Below the pieces are notes generated by a model that saw only the letters and a program-made list of their open reading frames with translations, searched no databases and was not told where the DNA came from. The translations under genes were made by a program, and so were the position numbers. A DNA stretch of 64,000 bases from CAMPKL01 sp963817465 (GTDB lineage: Bacteria > Acidobacteriota > Terriglobia > Bryobacterales > UBA6623), in contig CAWFOP010000022.1 in the NCBI GenBank assembly GCA_963817465.1, positions 124,001 through 188,000 on the forward strand, read 5' to 3'. Every line of letters begins with the position of its first letter. Positions within the stretch are counted from its first letter, which is position 1. Shown here piece by piece: positions 9,800 to 19,002 of this stretch.

Positions 9800-12572
9800 C
9801 TAGGCGGCCAGCCGGCGACAAGCCTCCTCCGCCGATTCCCGCAGCACGCGGTCCGCATGACTGCGCAGCAAGTCGACCCGCTGCGCTGAGCTCGACGACC
9901 TTCGAATCGGCCACGACATAGCACGCGCAAGACTGCAGCCAAGGATCGGAGGCTTCAAGCACGCGCCGCAAGACGCTAGCGTAAGGCGCCGGGTCGAGAT
10001 CGAACAACTGCCGGCCGGCTTCGAGCAGCTTCTGGCTATCATGTTGTTCGAGCGCGGGCATCAGCATCAGACGGATCGGATTGCCCAGCAGACGGCTGTC
10101 GAGAAACTCGAGGCCGTTGGCCCGCATCTCCGTACGCCCGCTGCGGATGCTGTCGTAGGCGTCCCGGATCTCGCGCTCTTTGAAAAGGAAGCCGAGCAGC
10201 ACGAAGGCCTCGTCGAGCCAGCGCTTCAGCCGCTCGTGCAACGCCCTGGCCAGAAAATCCGAAGCCGGCGTCGAGGGGCCTTCCAGGCCGTTGAGCAAGA
10301 AGGCCGTTTGGTAGTAGCGTCGCAGCGCCGAACGGATCAACAAGTCGAGCACTTCGCGATCCAGCTCCAGATCCGGCGAGTGCGTCCGAATGCGGATCAA
10401 GGCGCGCAAGACGTCGCGGCGCGCGACTTGGTGCGAGCGCCGCAAATAGGCGAGCAAGAAGCGCGACCCTTCGCGGCCTCCGATCTCCCCCAGCACGCGC
10501 GCCGTCTGACGCAGCAGATACTCCGGCGCGCTCTCGTCTCGCAGGCAAGCGCCCAACCCTTCGAGCGCCCGCGCGCCCTGAGCGACCAGCGCCGCCCGCG
10601 CATGGCGGCTGAAGCGGCGGTCGCCCAGCAGTGCGATGAGCTTGGCGGTATCGACCTCGGCGGCCAGCGCCCGGGCGCTTTGCAGGGCCGCCGCGACGAC
10701 CTGCGCATCGTCGTCTTCCAGGAATCGCTTGAGCCATTCCACGGATTCCGGCGAGTGCGGCCACAATTCGATGAGTCGAGCCGCCGTAGCGCGGCCGGCC
10801 GGCCCGCCTTCGCCGAAAGTCTGCAGCGTCGAGCGAAAGATCCGCTCCGCTTCTTCGCCCGAAGCCTGACCGCGCGAAACCAGCCGCGCCGCCGCCATGG
10901 CGGCTAGCTCACGGTCGTCCGCGGCCAACATTTCTCGCTCCGCCGTCGACGCCAGCGCTTCGTTCTGCGCTTCGACGTAGTCCAGGGCCAGGTGGCGGGC
11001 TTCAAAGTCCGTCTCGAGGCGCACGAAAGCCAGGGCCTCCCGTTCGCAGCCGGGGGTGCCGTGAGCCGCGATGGCCGTCATGGCCTTGCGCCGAATCGCG
11101 CTCGACTCGTGCGTGAGCAGCGCGGCGACTTGCACCTGATTCGCGGCGACACCGGTAAACCGGATCCAGCCCACCGCGGCCTCGAGGTCGCGCTGATCCG
11201 AGCTCTGCAGGCCCTGCTCGAGCTCTTGCGACGGACCCGACACCGCCAGCTCCTGCATCAGCTCGTCGGCGCCGATGTCGCGGCGCTCGATCGTCGCCCG
11301 CAGCGTGTTGACGTATTCCCGCCGCAGTCCCGTCAAGGCGACGATCCACAACGCGATGAAGACGAGACCGGCCCAACTGACATAGCTGATCTGGTCGCCC
11401 GCCAAGGCGATGATCCCGAGCAGCACGACACTGGCGACGCCGTCCGCCGAGCGACTCACCACCATGTCCAAGAAGCTCTTGACCCGCGCTCGCAAATTCG
11501 GCGCCAGCGGAACATAGAGCAGCTCCGTCGCGGCGCGGTCGATCGAGTGGCGAAACCCCTGATCGGCGCCCCGCGCCGCGACGGCCGCCACGATCGTCGT
11601 GGAAAACAGCAATGCGCCTACGCCGAGCAACAGCCCCAGCGGCAGCACGAACAGGCACCAGCTCAAGCCCGCCCAGCGCAACAGCCGGCCTGTGAACAAG
11701 ACGTGAAACAGAAAGGAGATGACGGCGATGTAGCCGTAGAAATAACCCGAGAACGAACCTAAAGCGTCGAGGTCGCTCCCGAAATGAACCTGCGCGAGCG
11801 CCTTGAACTGGTACTTCACCAGGGTGCCCACTACGGTCGACGCGAAGATCGCGGCCGTGATCAGCAGCAAGTAGCGCTGCGAGCGCACCAGACGGAAGCT
11901 CTCGACGATCGGCGGCGTCGAGCCCTTGGCCTCGAGGGTGAGCTGCGCAACCCCTTCGTTGCGAGTGAGCGAGCGCGCGATCCAGGCGCTGAGAACGACG
12001 AACACGATCGTCGCCGGCAACACCGACTCGAACCCGATGCGCGGGCCGACGAATCCCGCGAAGTTGCCGCCCAGCGCCGCCCCGAGGATGCCGCCGCTGC
12101 CGATCAGCGCGAACAGGCGCTTGGCCTGCCGCGTGGTGAAGATCATGCCCGCCAGCGACCACACCTGGCTGGGGATCAAGACCGCGAAGATGCCGACCCA
12201 AACATAGATGAGAATCGGCGCCCACGAGACACCCAGTTTCAGCAACGCCCAAAACAGCGCCATATTTACGGCGAGAAAGATCTGCGTGATCGTGATCAGC
12301 GAGCCCAGCGTCATGCGCGACGACCAGCTCAGGTATGCGTTCACGACCAACCCGACCAGCACCGTGACCGCCAGGTCCACCCAAGGCAGCAGCTCGGCGT
12401 TGAATTCGCTGAGGAACGTTGCGTCGCTGACGGCTTTGAGGCAGATCACCGTGGCCATGCCGAGCAGCAGAAAACAGCTCAGCAGCACGGTGGGCCGGCG
12501 CTCCTCGGGCGCCACGTCGAACAGCCCCAAGAATCGCTGTTCGAAATTCGTCTTGGAGGAGGAGGGCGACAT
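9800..12572 (-). CDS. Npt/Tlc-type nucleotide-transporter-like membrane protein with HEAT repeats, apparent frameshift near 3' end
   Basis: About 924 residues after repair. The first ~420 residues hold around 12 hydrophobic segments (LLLGMATVICLKAVSDATFL, IYVWVGIFAVLIPSQVW, GGILGAALGGNFAGFVGPR) like ADP/ATP translocase-type (Npt) carriers. The rest is a string of HEAT-like helical repeats (IRRKAMTAIAAHGTPG, VVAAALQSARALAAEV). Near 9887-9895 the frame is lost. Shifting by one base gives QRVDLLRSHADRVLRES ending at TAG 9800-9802, just before the next gene, whereas the uninterrupted frame runs as Arg/Ser-rich noise into the neighbour. Either one inserted base or a lost GC pair in a GCGC run. The substrate is unknown. 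Nucleotide exchange is the family's best-known activity but is not shown here. Confidence 0.72.
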
Positions 12573-12635
12573 CCCGGCGCGCCGCGCGCCAACTCGATTA
12601 TAGGGACTGGATGCGCACGCTCCGCGCGGTCGCGC

Positions 12636-13154
12636 TCAGACTTGCTTCGCGGCCAGGTCGCCAATCACCGGCAGCCGATACTCTTGGCCTTGATAGGCCT
12701 TCATCACAACGAACACCCAAACGACCAAAGCGCCGAGAAACAGCGCCGGAATCGTCAAGAATGTGATGAAGTTGACGACCGGAATGAACCCGATCACGAC
12801 GTTGAGGATATTGAGCACGAACAGCGCCGCGCCCAAAAACAGGCATTGGAACGAGTGGAAGCGGACGAATCGCCGATTCTTGTACGGCTCGATGATCAGG
12901 AAGATGATCGCCGGAATGATCGTCACGTACGCCAGAGCGCCCATGACGTTGTCGTCATTCGTCGTCGAGGCGCTCGCGGCGCCGCTCGGGCCGGGCATGG
13001 CAGCCGGCCGCCGCGGCGTAGTCGCCGGCCGGGGCCGAGGAAGCGCCGCCGCCGGGCGCGAGCCGAAGAAGCTCGCTTCTCCGACCGGCGCCCCGCATTT
13101 GGGACAGAATTTGACATCGGCGACTTCAGCGCCGCAACCGCCGCAAAAAGGCAT
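12636..13154 (-). CDS. zinc-ribbon plus DUF4870/Tic20-like membrane protein
   Basis: 172 residues. The N-terminus has two CxxC knuckles (CGGCG and CPKCG), a zinc ribbon. A Pro/Ala-rich linker follows, then a conserved membrane module: VMGALAYVTIIPAIIFLIIE, the cytoplasmic segment PYKNRRFVRFHSFQ, and two further hydrophobic hairpins. This matches the DUF4870/Tic20-like family, whose function is poorly known. It is upstream of, and parallel to, the transporter gene, with a 63-base gap. Confidence 0.8.
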   Translation of the reverse strand: MPFCGGCGAEVADVKFCPKCGAPVGEASFFGSRPAAALPRPRPATTPRRPAAMPGPSGAASASTTNDDNVMGALAYVTIIPAIIFLIIEPYKNRRFVRFHSFQCLFLGAALFVLNILNVVIGFIPVVNFITFLTIPALFLGALVVWVFVVMKAYQGQEYRLPVIGDLAAKQV

Positions 13155-13326
13155 ATGGAAATCTCTCTTGGCCTAAGGCGCCCCAAGTATATACGCGCCG
13201 CGCTCACGCGCGCCACCATAACTTGGAAGCCGCAAAAGTGTGGCCGCCTGGCACGGAGCCGTGTCGCAAGGTCCACGAAAAGGGTCCGGATTGTCGATAA
13301 GTGTCGATGTTACAATCACTTCTAGG

Positions 13327-13929
13327 ATGGCGCCCGGTGTGCATCCCCGTCTCCACGTGAAGCGATATCTGCTTTTGGCGAGTCTTCTTCTCGGCTCGCT
13401 CCAACTGTCTCGCGCCGCCACTCTCGAGAGCATGACGATCGAGAGGATGGCGAGCGAAGCGACAGCGATCGTACGCGGAACCGTCGGGGACAGCCGCGCC
13501 GGGCGCTTCGGCGCGTTGGTCTATACGCTGAGCCGATTTGAAGTCGCCGAGACGCTGAAGGGCAATCCGCCGCGAGATCTCGAAGTCGCGTTGCCGGGCG
13601 GGTCGCTCGGCGGCGTCACGCAGCGCTTCAGCGGCGTGCCGCGGCTCGTCGAAGGACAAGAGTATTTGGCCTTCCTGTGGACCGGCCCCAGCGGCCGCAC
13701 CCAGATCGTGGGCTTCGGCCAGGGCTTGTTTGAAGTGCATCGCGAAGGCGACGCGGCCGAAGCCACGCGGGCGCCGCTCGAAGGCGCGGTGGTGATCGAG
13801 CTCGACTCCGAGGCGGCGGCGAAAAATCAGCGCTTCGAGCTCGACTCCTTGCGCGCCCGCATCGCTGCCGCGCTGGCGACATCGCAAGCCTCGGAACGCA
13901 CCGTTCTTCAGGGGGGAGCCGAAAGGTAA
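13327..13929 (+). CDS. secreted protein of unknown function, first gene of a secreted protease set
   Basis: 200 residues from ATG 13327. A GTG at 13357 (VKRYLLLASLLLGSLQLSRA) is an alternative that places the signal peptide at the very N-terminus. The mature part is a ~170-residue domain (SMTIERMASEATAIVRGTV, YTLSRFEVAETLKGN, VEGQEYLAFLW), a pattern shared by uncharacterised secreted proteins often found beside matrixin-like proteases. The stop overlaps the next ATG as TAATG (13927-13931), implying translational coupling. TACAAT at 13311-13316, about 10 bases upstream of the start and with no Shine-Dalgarno, hints at a leaderless message. Confidence 0.7.
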   Translation: MAPGVHPRLHVKRYLLLASLLLGSLQLSRAATLESMTIERMASEATAIVRGTVGDSRAGRFGALVYTLSRFEVAETLKGNPPRDLEVALPGGSLGGVTQRFSGVPRLVEGQEYLAFLWTGPSGRTQIVGFGQGLFEVHREGDAAEATRAPLEGAVVIELDSEAAAKNQRFELDSLRARIAAALATSQASERTVLQGGAER

Positions 13930-16475
13930 TGCGGGCGGTCCGGGCGTTGTTGGTCGCCGCGTTGGCGGTCGGGGTCGGCGTCCAGTCCGCGTCCGCGTAC
14001 TACCATTTCTGGCGCATCTCCGATTCCGGTCGGCCGCTCGTCGAAAAGTTCGACGTGTCGGCCTTGCTGGACAACACCGTCCGTTTTTATCTTTCGGCGG
14101 AGCAGCGGCCGCAGCTCGAGTCGAACGACTCGTTCGAGGGCGTCGTCAGCCAGGTGCGTCAAGCGCTGGCGGCGTGGAACGCCGTGCCGACCTCGGCTCT
14201 TCGCGTCGGTTTCGGCGGCGTGCTCGACGGTCCGCTGCCCGGTTCGACGCCCGCCGCGGAAATCATCTTCGCTGAATTGCCGCCGGGCGTCATCGGCTTC
14301 GGCGGCCCGGTGATGCGCGACGATCCGCGCGACGGGTTCGTGCCGATCATCCGCTCGCAAGTGATCATTTCAGAAAATCTGGTCGACCGCTCGCGCCCCC
14401 GTCAGAGCTTTTCCGAAGCTTTCTTCAACGCGCTCGTGCACGAGATCGGGCATGCGCTCGGCCTGCAGCACACGCTGGCCGGGTCGGCGATGAGCATGGA
14501 AGCCACGCGCTGGACGACGCGTGCCCAGCCGCTCGGGCCCGACGACCTGGCCGGCCTCTCGACGCTCTATCCGACGGCCGACTTCGAGGAGGTGACGGGC
14601 GGACTCAGCGGACGCGTCATCTTCGCCGACGGCGAGCCGGTATCGATGGCGTCCGTCGCGGCGGTCAGCGCCGGCGGGCAAGTCATCACCGCTCTCACCG
14701 GGACCGACGGCCGCTACCGCATCCAAGGCCTGCCTGCGGGCCGCTACACGATCTACACGCAGCCGCTGCCGCCATCGACCAGCAACGGCGTCCTGAGCGG
14801 CTTGGGGCCCGGGAACATCGTGCTGCCCACGGACTCCTCCGGAGCGCCAGTTACGGCTTCCTCACCCTTCCGGGCCGTCTTCTACGGCGGCGCCGACCGG
14901 CCTCGCGATGCGAACGGCGTCGCGGTGCGGCCTGGATCCGTGGTGGCCGGCATCGACTTCAGCGTCGAGCGCCGCCGCGAGGTTCCTCTGACGGGAATCA
15001 CCACCTATAGCTTCCCCGGCAACGGCGCTCCGGGCATCCATCCGGCGTTTTTGAACCTCAGCGAAGAGCCTGGGCTGCTCGTGGCGACCGGCGGCGGCGT
15101 TACCGATGCGCTCAGCCGCCTGACCGTCGAGCCGCTGCTGCGCGACATCGGCCTGCAAGCGCCCCGCGTTTATGAGTTCGACGACCGCTTTCTGCGTCTC
15201 GACCTCGACTCCGCGCCGTTCGAGTCGGCCGGCCCGCTGCATCTGTTGTTCCGCCTTCCGGACGACCTTTACGTGCTGCCCGGCGCGGCTCAACTAACCG
15301 ACCGCCCGGCGCCGGTGATCCATTGGATCTGGCCCGACTACAGCCGCGCCGACGGCGCGATTCGGGTGCGCGGCGACGGCTTCGACCCCGGTTCGCAAGT
15401 CTACTTCGACGGACTTCCGGCGGAGGCCACCGAATTCGACGAGATTTTCGGCGAGCTGATCGCGGTTCCGCCGCCCGGTCCGCCCGGTCACCGCGCCATC
15501 GTCACCGTTTACAACCCCGACGGTCAGAGCTCGGCTTTCACGCTGCCCGACGGCAATGTGGTGCTCGAGTATCCCAGCGCGCCGGAGCCCCAAGTCCGCA
15601 TCGCGCCCTCATCGGCGCAGCCCGACAGCGACATCGTCGTCGAGCTGACCGGCGAGTTCACCGACTTTCAGCCCGGAGCCACGACCATCGGTTTCGGCAG
15701 CAGCGACATCGTGACGCGCGGAGTGGAGGTGCTCGACGCGCAACACGCCCGGGCCGTCGTCAGCGTGGCGCCCGGCGCCGCAGCCGCCGCCTACAGCGTC
15801 AGCGTGCTCAACGGGCTCGAAACGCTGACGCTCGACGGGGCGTTTCGAGTCGAAAGTGCGGCCGCGCGTCGTGCTCTCCCCCAGTTGCGCTTCGACGGCT
15901 TGGTCAATAGCGCGACGAACGCTCCACGGGTGGCGCCGGGCTCGCTGGCGTCCCTGTTCGGCGCCAACCTCGGCTCCGATCCGGCGGCGGTTCGCGTGAC
16001 CTTCAACGGCGTCGCGGCAAGAATTCTCGCTGCAACGCCCGGCCAGATCAACCTGCAGTTGCCCCCCAGCCTCGCGCCCGGGACGGTTGAGCTCCGCGTT
16101 TTCAACGGTTTGACGGAAAGCGCTCCGATGCTGGCCCAAATCTCACGCGTGGCCCCCGGCTTGTTTCGCGCGGCCCACGCTGACGGCCGCCCCGCGGATA
16201 GCTTCGGTCCCGCGGCTCTGGGAGAAACGGTCGAGTTGCTCGCCACGGGTCTCACCCCCGCCGCCGCCACGGACGGCCTAGTGGGCGCGGTCGTGGGAGG
16301 CGTACGAGCCGGCGCCCTGCGCATCAATCAAGATCCCTCCACGCCGGGTCTCTTCCTGGTCGAGGTTCGCATGCCCTCCGATTTGTCCGGGCGCGACGCC
16401 GTCGATGTCTATTTGACCGCCGAAGGTCAGCGCAGCAACACGATTCGCGTGCCCCTCGGACACCAAAACCCGTAA
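13929..16475 (+). CDS. secreted matrixin-like metalloprotease with Solibacter-type C-terminal domain
   Basis: 848 residues with a signal peptide (VRALLVAALAVGVGVQSASA). The matrixin-like zinc protease domain has HEIGHALGLQH (HExxHxxGxxH) near 171-181, followed by the Met-turn region. A carboxypeptidase-regulatory-like beta-sandwich follows (LSGRVIFADGEPVSMASV...GLPAGRYTIYTQ, about 215-300), then two IPT/TIG-like Ig folds (about 455-640). The end is LVNSATNAPRVAPGSLASLF...ATPGQINLQLP, the 'Solibacter uncharacterized C-terminal domain' pattern that is greatly expanded in Acidobacteria. It is the strongest taxonomic clue in the window. Exported, probably cell-surface or extracellular. Confidence 0.88.
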   Translation: MRAVRALLVAALAVGVGVQSASAYYHFWRISDSGRPLVEKFDVSALLDNTVRFYLSAEQRPQLESNDSFEGVVSQVRQALAAWNAVPTSALRVGFGGVLDGPLPGSTPAAEIIFAELPPGVIGFGGPVMRDDPRDGFVPIIRSQVIISENLVDRSRPRQSFSEAFFNALVHEIGHALGLQHTLAGSAMSMEATRWTTRAQPLGPDDLAGLSTLYPTADFEEVTGGLSGRVIFADGEPVSMASVAAVSAGGQVITALTGTDGRYRIQGLPAGRYTIYTQPLPPSTSNGVLSGLGPGNIVLPTDSSGAPVTASSPFRAVFYGGADRPRDANGVAVRPGSVVAGIDFSVERRREVPLTGITTYSFPGNGAPGIHPAFLNLSEEPGLLVATGGGVTDALSRLTVEPLLRDIGLQAPRVYEFDDRFLRLDLDSAPFESAGPLHLLFRLPDDLYVLPGAAQLTDRPAPVIHWIWPDYSRADGAIRVRGDGFDPGSQVYFDGLPAEATEFDEIFGELIAVPPPGPPGHRAIVTVYNPDGQSSAFTLPDGNVVLEYPSAPEPQVRIAPSSAQPDSDIVVELTGEFTDFQPGATTIGFGSSDIVTRGVEVLDAQHARAVVSVAPGAAAAAYSVSVLNGLETLTLDGAFRVESAAARRALPQLRFDGLVNSATNAPRVAPGSLASLFGANLGSDPAAVRVTFNGVAARILAATPGQINLQLPPSLAPGTVELRVFNGLTESAPMLAQISRVAPGLFRAAHADGRPADSFGPAALGETVELLATGLTPAAATDGLVGAVVGGVRAGALRINQDPSTPGLFLVEVRMPSDLSGRDAVDVYLTAEGQRSNTIRVPLGHQNP

Positions 16476-16507
16476 TTCCACGTCGCTATAATCACGGGTG
16501 GTTCAAC

Positions 16508-18016
16508 GTGTTCTCGGCTAGACTCTTACTCGGAGCGCTGCTGCTCTCGGCCGCGCCTCTAGCCGCCGACGACGCGGAGAAGTTGGCGCAGGCGGTCGGC
16601 AAGCTGACGGAGGTCGTCGCGACCCTCCAAGACCGTTTGGCGCAGCCCTTCGACGTGTCGCGAGCGCTGTATGAGGGGGCGATCCCCGCCCTCGTTCGCA
16701 ATCTCGATCCACACTCCTCCTTTCTGGACCCCGGCCAGTACGAGTCGCTCAAAGAGATGCAGCGCTCGACCGAAAAAGGCTTCGGCAGCGTCGTTTCGAT
16801 CACTCCGGGGCGCGTCGTGCTGCTGCAAACGCTGCCCGAAAGCCCCTCCGCCAAGGCGGGACTCTCGCCCGGCGACGAGATCGCCGTGATCAACGGTTAT
16901 CCGTTGACGCAGCTCGGAGTCGATCAACTCGTGCAACTGCTCTCGCAGTCGCGACAGCAGCCTGCCGAATTGATGGTGAGACGGCCCAATTTCGCGCGAC
17001 TGATTCCAATCACCCTGACACCCGCCGAGCTCGACGACCCCAGCGTTCGGCTCAGTTTTCACGTTGGCGAGGGCATCGGCTACATCAAAATCGCCAATTT
17101 CGAGTCAGGCACGGCGCGAGAGGCGAATGAGGCGATCCAAAAGCTCGGCGGCGAAGGACTCAAAGGCCTGGTGCTCGACATGCGAGGCAACCCCGGCGGC
17201 GTCGTCGAATCCGCCGTGCAGCTAGCCGCGATGTTTCTCGAGTCGGGGCAGCGCATCCTCTGGATTCAGGGCCGCGAAGGTCCGCAGGACGAAGTCCGCG
17301 TGCCCGTGGGCAACAAATCCTATCGCTTCCCGATGGCCGTGCTGATCGACGATCGCACGGGCAGCGCGGCGGAGCTCGTCACAGCGGCCTTGCAGGACCA
17401 TGACCGCGCGACCATCATCGGCGAACGCAGCTACGGCAAAGGGCTCGTGCAAAGCGTCTTCGAGCTTTCCGAGGGCGCGGGGCTCGCGTTGACCACCGCC
17501 TTTTACCTTTCGCCCAGCGGCCGTCCGATCCAGAGGGCCTTCCAGGGGTGCCACGATTATCAACTCGAGGAGTGCGAGTCCGACAACGAAAAGAGCAAGA
17601 CTTACCCCACTGACTCCGGGCGCCAAATCCCGGGGGGCGGCGGCATCGAGCCCGATCGAGTCGTGCGCCCGCGGCAGCTGCTGCCCTTCGAGGCGTGGCT
17701 CAAAGGGGCCAACGCCTTCCTTGACTTCGCGCAGACCTACATTCGAGAGCACCAAGGAATTGACGAATCCTTCGTCGTCACGCCCGATGTCCTCGATGAA
17801 TTCCAGTTATTCCTCTCCGAACGCGGCGTGCGGCCCAACCTATCGGTTTGGACCTCGAGCGTCGACTACATCCGCCGCAGCCTGCAGCAGGAGATCCTCA
17901 ACCTCGGCGTGAGCGTCGACAAAGGCGACGAAGTCGAGTTGCGCCACGATTCGGTGGTGCTCGAAGCGGTTTCGGCGATCGAAGGCGCCAAGCTCGAAGC
18001 CCGCGCCGAATTCTAG
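16508..18016 (+). CDS. S41-family C-terminal-processing protease
   Basis: 502 residues from GTG 16508 with a signal peptide (FSARLLLGALLLSAAPLAA). It has a helical N-terminal part, a PDZ domain (GFGSVVSITPGRVVLLQ...SPSAKAGLSPGDEIAVINGYPL, about 95-165) and the S41 core (GIGYIKIANFESGTAREANE, VLDMRGNPGG). The catalytic Ser lies in DRTGSAAELV near residue 286 and the catalytic Lys in RSYGKGLVQ near residue 310. A ~150-residue C-terminal extension has DSGRQIPGGGGIEPD. It trims periplasmic proteins. TATAAT at 16487-16492 lies 15 bases before the start codon. The end is marked by the hairpin at 18033-18061. Confidence 0.92.
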   Translation: MFSARLLLGALLLSAAPLAADDAEKLAQAVGKLTEVVATLQDRLAQPFDVSRALYEGAIPALVRNLDPHSSFLDPGQYESLKEMQRSTEKGFGSVVSITPGRVVLLQTLPESPSAKAGLSPGDEIAVINGYPLTQLGVDQLVQLLSQSRQQPAELMVRRPNFARLIPITLTPAELDDPSVRLSFHVGEGIGYIKIANFESGTAREANEAIQKLGGEGLKGLVLDMRGNPGGVVESAVQLAAMFLESGQRILWIQGREGPQDEVRVPVGNKSYRFPMAVLIDDRTGSAAELVTAALQDHDRATIIGERSYGKGLVQSVFELSEGAGLALTTAFYLSPSGRPIQRAFQGCHDYQLEECESDNEKSKTYPTDSGRQIPGGGGIEPDRVVRPRQLLPFEAWLKGANAFLDFAQTYIREHQGIDESFVVTPDVLDEFQLFLSERGVRPNLSVWTSSVDYIRRSLQQEILNLGVSVDKGDEVELRHDSVVLEAVSAIEGAKLEARAEF

Positions 18017-18032
18017 CCGCACCCCGGGCGCC

Positions 18033-18061
18033 AGAGCCGCGTCCGTCGGGGGCGCGGCTCT
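18033..18061. terminator. hairpin between S41 protease and tonB
   Basis: 9-bp perfect stem (AGAGCCGCG / CGCGGCTCT) with an 11-base loop, 16 bases after the S41 stop. It lies between two convergent genes and can serve both. Only a weak T-content follows. Confidence 0.65.
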
Positions 18062-18115
18062 GTTGCAAATTCCCAACTCAGCGCAACGGTGCGTCGTGGA
18101 AGCAGCCATTGCGCG

Positions 18116-18850
18116 CTACTGCAAGGCGAAACGCACTTCGATTTGGGTCGACACTGGGACGGCTTTCCCGTTGAGCAACGTCGGCTTGTAGCGCCACTGC
18201 TGAACCGCCGCCACCGCCGCCTGAATGAGCAGCGGATGGCCGCTGACGACCGTCAATTGCTCGACCGAGCCGTCAGCCGCGATGATCGCCTTGAGCAGAA
18301 CCGCGCCGCTCACGCGAGCTTGTCGCGCCAACGGCGGATAGACCGGCAGCACCCGTTGGATGACTCGCGCGTCTTGCACCTTGCCGCCGACCGGTACCGG
18401 TCCGCTAGGAGCCGCCTCCGGTCCCGCCTTGGGCGGGGGCGGCGCAGGCGGACGCACGAGCGGAGCCTCGGGGACAAAAGACTCTGGAAGAGCGCCGCGT
18501 ACTCCCCTGCCGGGATCGGCCCCGATTACCGTGGGACCGGCGACGATCTCCGCGGGCGTTTCGTCGACGATGAGCTCGACGCGGTCGGGGATGGTCTTCG
18601 GCTGGACCATCTCTTTCGTAAAGCGCTCGGGCTCCTTGACGACTCGTGTCTTCGGCGGTGGTGGTGCTCCTCGGGGCGGGGCCGGCGGTTCGAGCAACAC
18701 AAACGCCCGGCTGACGAGCGGCAGCACCGGCTCGCTCAACAACGGCAGCAAGACCGCCAAAGTGACGACGAGCAGTTGCGTCAGCAGCGAGACGCTGAAG
18801 GTCCAAGGGCGGCGGGAGTCATCCCCGCCCATAAGGCTTTGTTGAAACAC
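18116..18850 (-). CDS. tonB: TonB-family energy transducer
   Basis: 244 residues. I place the start at GTG 18850 (VFQQSLMGGDDSRR) because a perfect GGAGGAG sits at 18855-18861, four bases upstream. The longer frame from 18982 has no such site. One N-terminal transmembrane anchor (SLLTQLLVVTLAVLLPLL, about 25-42) leads to a long Pro-rich periplasmic linker (PPAPPRGAPPPPKTR). The TonB C-terminal domain has VLPVYPPLARQARVSGAVLL, then QQWRYKPTLLNGKAVPV. It couples the inner-membrane proton motive force to outer-membrane receptors, most likely the large receptor just upstream. Confidence 0.9.
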   Translation of the reverse strand: MFQQSLMGGDDSRRPWTFSVSLLTQLLVVTLAVLLPLLSEPVLPLVSRAFVLLEPPAPPRGAPPPPKTRVVKEPERFTKEMVQPKTIPDRVELIVDETPAEIVAGPTVIGADPGRGVRGALPESFVPEAPLVRPPAPPPPKAGPEAAPSGPVPVGGKVQDARVIQRVLPVYPPLARQARVSGAVLLKAIIAADGSVEQLTVVSGHPLLIQAAVAAVQQWRYKPTLLNGKAVPVSTQIEVRFALQ

Positions 18851-18951
18851 GGTTCTCCTCCAAATCGAATTGGAAGAAAACGCCGGCGAGCTTCCTTCGT
18901 AAACCACTGACCCCGGAGCGCGCGTATTTGTTCCCGACGAAGCGAACGCAA

Positions 18952-18977
18952 AGAGGGCGTCCCGCGGGACGCCCTCT
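18952..18977 (-). terminator. 26-base perfect palindrome downstream of the TonB-dependent receptor
   Basis: A 13+13 palindrome centred on CCGCGG, starting AGAGGGCG and ending CGCCCTCT. On the minus strand it is followed by TTTGCG. It lies 26 bases beyond the receptor stop and upstream of tonB, and probably ends most receptor transcripts. Confidence 0.65.
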
Positions 18978-18983
18978 CGCATA

Positions 18984-19001
18984 CCGGTTCGCGCGAACCG
19001 G
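18984..19001 (-). repeat. 18-base perfect palindrome abutting the receptor stop codon
   Basis: CCGGTTCGC followed by GCGAACCGG, one base past the receptor stop codon at 19003-19005. Together with the palindrome at 18952-18977 it makes two stacked stem-loops, possibly stabilising the 3' end of the receptor message. Confidence 0.5.
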
Positions 19002-19002
19002 G

